DNA of 64,000 nt from Acanthosoma haemorrhoidale (Eukaryota; Arthropoda; Insecta; Hemiptera; Acanthosomatidae). The notes under the pieces are model-generated. The model made no database searches, had not been told where the DNA came from, and worked only from the letters and a program-made list of their open reading frames with translations. The DNA is taken from the NCBI GenBank assembly GCA_930367205.1, contig OV884009.1:123140639-123204638 (forward strand). Direction: 5' to 3'. Position 1 is the first letter of the stretch. Each line of letters opens with the position of its first letter. The position numbers and the translations under genes were made by a program. Shown piece by piece: positions 62,401 to 64,000 of the stretch.

Positions 62401-64000
62401 TGGATATTTCGAGGATAACTGCAATCTCCCTAGTTGTATAACGGGGATTGGTGTCAACTAATTCCTTCACTTTGTCACTGTTAATCTCAGTTGGCCAGCC
62501 AGAGCGAGGTGCGTCTTGAACCGAAAAATTTTCTGATCGAAATCTTGAAAATCACTTCTGGCACAAACGTTCTGTAACAGCATCCTCTCTGTATACAACG
62601 CATATCTTCCTGCAAGTTTCCACTGCTTTCTTGCCTTTTTTTAAAATAAAAAAGCATGAGGTATCGATAATGTTCGTTTTGGTTTTCCATTTTCAGGATG
62701 ATCCTGAACACACAAAATACAATCAGTGTCGTCAGAATTTCGCGTCAAACTACGTTGAAGTGTCTAGTATCTGACAAGAGCGCACTCTCAAGGGACTGAC
62801 TGAAGTTAGCTACATATTAGACTGCTTGAAGTTTCGTGACGACAAAAACCGAATGGACTTTTTGGTCAACCTGATAAGATACAAAGTGGCAACCAACATT
62901 TATCTATATATAGAAAACAACCAATGAGTATATTGTTCCCAGACTAACTAGCATCTCTTTGGATGGTGAGAAGTAGTCTAAATAGAAAAGTTTTCAAGGT
63001 TTGTAGAGATTAGAATTGCAGAGGGTTGTAGTGCCTGCAAGGAAAGACCGATCGTATGCTGCAGTTTTGTGATGCAGGAGTATTAAGGTCAGAGAGACGG
63101 ATCTTGTGTTCCGGGAGTGTACTGAGGTTTTGAACTATAAAATATTGCAGTGAAAGAGGGTCAGAGGGTTTTTTTTTTCTCAATGGCTCAGACGGTGCAG
63201 GGGAAAAATAACAAACTTCGAACACATGCATTCAAAGAGTACAATTAGTAAAATAGAAATTGTTTATTTAAAATATAATTTTTGTTTAACGAAATATACC
63301 CACCCCCTTCCCCTTATTTGTTGTTCAGTAATAAATTAGATGAAAATCTAAAATCTCTCTTCCATCAGCCTAAGCCAATATCCCAACAAATTTTTACATT
63401 CATTTATAAAATCTTGGTTAACAATGAACTCCCATTAAAAGATTAATTTGGTTTCCAGTGCCTTTACAAAATCTACTTCATCATGGTATTGTAGAATAGC
63501 ATACTGTTTCGGTAAAATTTCAGAAAAGGTCAGTTTCACTTAAGTAGTAGCGATTGTAAAATGGCTTTTATCAATTCACCAACACAAGGGGAATCGGAAC
63601 CTATAAAAGTAAATTAAAAGTTATTAATCTCAAAGCCTGAATATGACAATACAGTATGTTGAAAAAATCACTTTAACTATAAAAAAAAATAACAAAGAGG
63701 TCTGAAGATGATTTGTTATTAAAAGCTTATAACAATTAATTTTCCCCACCCTCAGACTTTGACTTACAGAGTCCTGACTATATATATTGTCAGTCAGGTT
63801 AAATATAAAATAAACAAATATTATAACTTACCAATAACATCAGGGATCTTCCTATCAGGATATAAATCGGTCAGAAAAAGGCTATTTACAAGCGTAGATT
63901 TACCTAGTCCTGATTCTCCAACAACCATTAAAGTGAATTCAAATCCTTTTTTAACAGATTTTCGATGAACTTGGTTTGGTAAGTTAGCAAACCCAACATA
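43141..64000 (-). CDS. Septin1: Septin (Septin-2 group), N-terminus beyond the window, 8 coding exons
   Basis: Septins are GTP-binding proteins that assemble into hetero-oligomeric filaments at the cell cortex and cytokinetic ring. Minus-strand exons 64000-63832, 61000-60877, 51182-51048, 50969-50852, 48401-48315, 47097-46937, 45174-45073 and 43273-43141 total 1029 nt and read in frame to a TAA, giving 342 residues. Seen in order: a polybasic stretch ([11 protein letters not shown]), the P-loop GESGLGKS, the switch DTPGFGDA, the specificity motif AKAD, then the septin unique element with [16 protein letters not shown] and [20 protein letters not shown]. The C-terminal tail is a glutamine- and methionine-rich coiled coil. 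The protein begins mid-sequence, so roughly the first few dozen codons lie beyond 64000. Fly Septin1 is the best match by recognition; exact orthology within the group is inferred. Confidence 0.96.
43370..44230 (-). repeat. LINE 3'-end repeat, copy A
   Basis: This 0.85-kb block matches 48996-49830 in the same orientation along its length, from ATTACTCTTTTGTGGTTAG at the left to AATGTGAGCAGAGTAAGT at the right. Part of it (ATCCAAGGAAGTATTGGTAATGAGCAGAAGG-like sequence near 43590) is shared with the large LINE at 54830. It lies in the last septin intron. Confidence 0.7.
44285..44700 (+). repeat. CR1-like RT fragment between 100-bp direct repeats
   Basis: The sequence near 44295-44395 is repeated near 44588-44688 (shared TTTCGCATTTCCTTCTTCC-like block and CCTAAACCCTTCTA). 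Between them the plus strand reads as a piece of RT (SGFRPGF-like and FAFHLISF) near 44455-44575. The repeat itself also falls in RT-like sequence. Confidence 0.5.
45073..45174 (-). CDS. Septin1: Septin exon, end of G domain
   Basis: Codes for [20 protein letters not shown] and [13 protein letters not shown], the conserved end of the GTPase fold. The acceptor is TTTTAG and the donor GTGAGT. Confidence 0.95.
45175..46936 (-). other. Septin intron 6
   Basis: Holds the degenerate tandem repeat at 45500-45860. The remainder is AT-rich with nothing recognised. Confidence 0.5.
45500..45860 (-). repeat. Degenerate ~130-bp tandem repeat with open minus-strand frame
   Basis: The block GCTGTCCTTT(A/G)ACATT followed by TTTCCCCAA(T/C)GAAAAT occurs at about 45610 and 45750; a weaker first unit starts near 45510. 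On the minus strand it keeps a 158-residue frame (46097-45621) with internal peptide repetition ([13 protein letters not shown] versus [13 protein letters not shown] in a neighbouring frame). I do not recognise a protein family. Confidence 0.6.
46937..47097 (-). CDS. Septin1: Septin exon, septin unique element
   Basis: Codes for [20 protein letters not shown] and [20 protein letters not shown], followed by IKLRTML. The acceptor is TATTAG and the donor GTAAGT. Confidence 0.95.
47220..47400 (-). repeat. Repeat copy 3 (related to 31440-31620)
   Basis: The minus strand carries CACTGTCGGGGCC, AAGATCTTATGGAGTCAGATC and GACTAGGCC, matching 31450-31560. It ends at a long microsatellite on its upstream side. 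It lies in septin intron 5. Confidence 0.6.
47407..47496. repeat. Compound microsatellite (GTGA)n(GA)n
   Basis: About eight GTGA units followed by more than twenty GA units. It explains the serine/leucine-rich 65-residue frame on the reverse strand, which is not a gene. Confidence 0.95.
48315..48401 (-). CDS. Septin1: Septin exon, acidic loop
   Basis: Codes for 29 residues including [20 protein letters not shown], the acidic loop preceding the septin unique element. Both exon ends are phase 0. The acceptor is TTTCAG and the donor GTAATG. Confidence 0.95.
48441..48800 (+). pseudogene. CR1-like LINE RT fragment
   Basis: The plus strand reads [20 protein letters not shown] near 48488, then a [16 protein letters not shown] segment near 48585 in another frame and [16 protein letters not shown] sequence near 48690. 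These are the conserved RT blocks around YRPISLL and FQSGF. It is broken by frameshifts. Confidence 0.5.
48996..49830 (-). repeat. LINE 3'-end repeat, copy B
   Basis: Matches 43370-44230 in the same orientation over about 0.85 kb. It lies in septin intron 4, so one septin gene carries two copies in different introns. Confidence 0.7.
49831..50851 (-). other. Septin intron 4, remainder
   Basis: AT-rich. Two overlapping plus-strand frames of just over 100 codons at 50337-50691 have a GC-richer core (50440-50540) but no recognised domain. Confidence 0.4.
50852..50969 (-). CDS. Septin1: Septin exon with AKAD motif
   Basis: Codes for [20 protein letters not shown] and [23 protein letters not shown] is the G4 guanine-specificity motif. 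The acceptor is TTATAG and the donor GTTAGT, a slightly weak GT site. Confidence 0.95.
51048..51182 (-). CDS. Septin1: Septin exon, middle of G domain
   Basis: Codes for [20 protein letters not shown] and the conserved [12 protein letters not shown] end. The acceptor is TTTTAG and the donor GTAAAA. The intron to the next exon is only 78 bp. Confidence 0.95.
51338..51889 (-). mobile_element. Internally deleted mariner-like element, 552 bp
   Basis: TA dinucleotides flank each end (51336-51337 and 51890-51891). The left end CAGGGGGTGATCAAAAAGTA and the inverse of the right end, which contains TTAAAAAAGTAATGCAAGTG, form imperfect terminal repeats over about 35 bases. The minus strand carries the C-terminal part of a mariner transposase (a [20 protein letters not shown] segment), the region after the third catalytic aspartate. 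The first two thirds are missing. Confidence 0.75.
52968..57400 (-). mobile_element. CR1-like LINE, long broken copy with nested mariner
   Basis: Read on the minus strand: an endonuclease region at 57056-56670 ([51 protein letters not shown]), RT at about 55633-55099 ([38 protein letters not shown], then [19 protein letters not shown] with an intact YADD), and a 3' part at 53550-52968 matching 33400-33860 on the plus strand. The 3' part is split by a mariner at 53556-54822. [11 protein letters not shown] is typical of the CR1/L2 side of the Jockey superfamily. Frameshifts interrupt ORF2. It lies in septin intron 2. Confidence 0.75.
53556..54822 (-). mobile_element. Mariner element nested in the LINE
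   Basis: The inverse of the right end, AGGTCGAGTCATAAGTAACT, matches the left end AGGTCGTCATAAGTAACTTC; a TA lies at each side. The transposase reads in pieces on the minus strand: [20 protein letters not shown] (54212 on), then [20 protein letters not shown] and [13 protein letters not shown] (53928-53629). All three catalytic aspartates are kept, with 34 residues between the last two. A frameshift near 53910 and an N-terminal break make it inactive. The terminal repeats differ from those of the 28- and 61-kb mariners, so it is another lineage. Confidence 0.9.
57510..57653. repeat. 52-bp tandem repeat, about 2.8 copies
   Basis: CACATCTGACCAAGACTTAG starts at 57510, 57562 and 57614, a period of exactly 52, and the units appear identical. 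The third unit breaks off at about 57653. Confidence 0.95.
57900..58870 (-). pseudogene. MADF-domain protein pseudogene
   Basis: The minus-strand frame at 58865-58638 contains [20 protein letters not shown] and [20 protein letters not shown], a clear MADF domain (Adf-1/Myb-SANT-like DNA-binding fold). Downstream, other frames give a basic segment (SNPISKKK), an LLPYL-type segment near 58350 that could be a BESS remnant, and a C-terminal [19 protein letters not shown] stretch near 58100-58040. Frame changes prevent a single protein. It may be an intronless copy of a MADF-BESS gene or the accessory DNA-binding protein of a PIF/Harbinger transposon; no Harbinger transposase was seen. Confidence 0.6.
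58871..60876 (-). other. Septin intron 2, remainder
   Basis: No recognised gene. Moderately GC-rich patches occur at 59190-59350 and 59960-60240 without recognisable coding content. The 76-residue plus-strand frame at 60160-60390 looks like chance. Confidence 0.45.
60877..61000 (-). CDS. Septin1: Septin exon with switch II
   Basis: Codes for [20 protein letters not shown] and [17 protein letters not shown], which includes the G3 motif. The acceptor is TTGCAG and the donor GTAACA. Confidence 0.95.
61591..62874 (-). mobile_element. Mariner element, second copy of the 28-kb family
   Basis: TA dinucleotides flank both ends (61589-61590, 62875-62876). The left end AAGGGTTGGCCAAAAAGTCC and the inverse of the right end, AGGTTGACCAAAAAGTCCA, are the same terminal repeats as at 28219-29614. 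The minus strand reads, in order, [18 protein letters not shown] near 62690, the block [20 protein letters not shown] near 62380, [12 protein letters not shown] near 62225, and [20 protein letters not shown] near 61880. Frameshifts interrupt it, and the third catalytic aspartate position reads SYF instead of SDF or SDY. It lies in septin intron 1. Confidence 0.9.
62877..63831 (-). other. Septin intron 1, right end
   Basis: Contains a GC-richer stretch (62960-63210) with some similarity in style to LINE sequence (a [16 protein letters not shown] frame on the minus strand, 63231-63010). I cannot assign it. The rest is AT-rich. Confidence 0.35.
63832..64000 (-). CDS. Septin1: Septin exon with P-loop (5' end beyond the window)
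   Basis: Begins [19 protein letters not shown], contains the G1 motif GESGLGKS, and continues to [11 protein letters not shown] before a GTAAGT donor. The exon runs off the right edge, so its true start is not visible. Confidence 0.95.

Overview
This is an AT-rich, eukaryotic, intron-rich window, almost certainly from an arthropod and most likely an insect. The evidence is two animal genes with GT-AG introns and insect-like protein sequences, set in a dense background of mariner, Ty3/gypsy, BEL/Pao, Jockey, CR1-like and RTE-like debris. The species cannot be named from the sequence.

There are two real protein genes, both on the minus strand. (1) 35384 down to 7284 is a complete gene for a TRIC-type trimeric intracellular cation channel (TMEM38 family). 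It has seven coding exons that join in frame with correct splice sites into a 275-residue protein. (2) From the right edge (64000) down to 43141 is a septin of the Septin-2 group, closest in type to fly Septin1. Eight coding exons give 342 residues, from just before the P-loop to the stop codon; the N-terminus lies outside the window. The two genes are head-to-tail, about 7.8 kb apart. They have no evident joint function: TRIC works in the ER membrane and septin in the cortical cytoskeleton.

Layout. 1-7.28 kb: sequence downstream of TRIC, with two Ty3/gypsy pol fragments, a mariner remnant and a pogo-type MITE. 7.28-35.38 kb: TRIC, whose introns hold a decayed duplicate of exon 5, an arthropod repeat protein of unknown type, a split Jockey LINE, four retroelement fragments, two mariner elements and a tRNA-like core inside an inverted repeat. 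35.4-43.1 kb: intergenic, with gypsy integrase and BEL/Pao debris. 43.14-64 kb: septin, whose introns hold LINE copies, a mariner nested inside a LINE, a MADF-protein pseudogene, tandem repeats and a second copy of the 28-kb mariner family.

No CRISPR array, operon, rRNA gene or convincing functional tRNA was seen, and I found no clear candidate for a new biological system. The observations most worth a second look are the vestigial TRIC exon, the tRNA-like sequence within a perfect inverted repeat, a repeat family with a TATA box and a primer-binding-site-like box, a two-tier hairpin near a LINE 3' end, and a repeat-built reading frame inside a septin intron.
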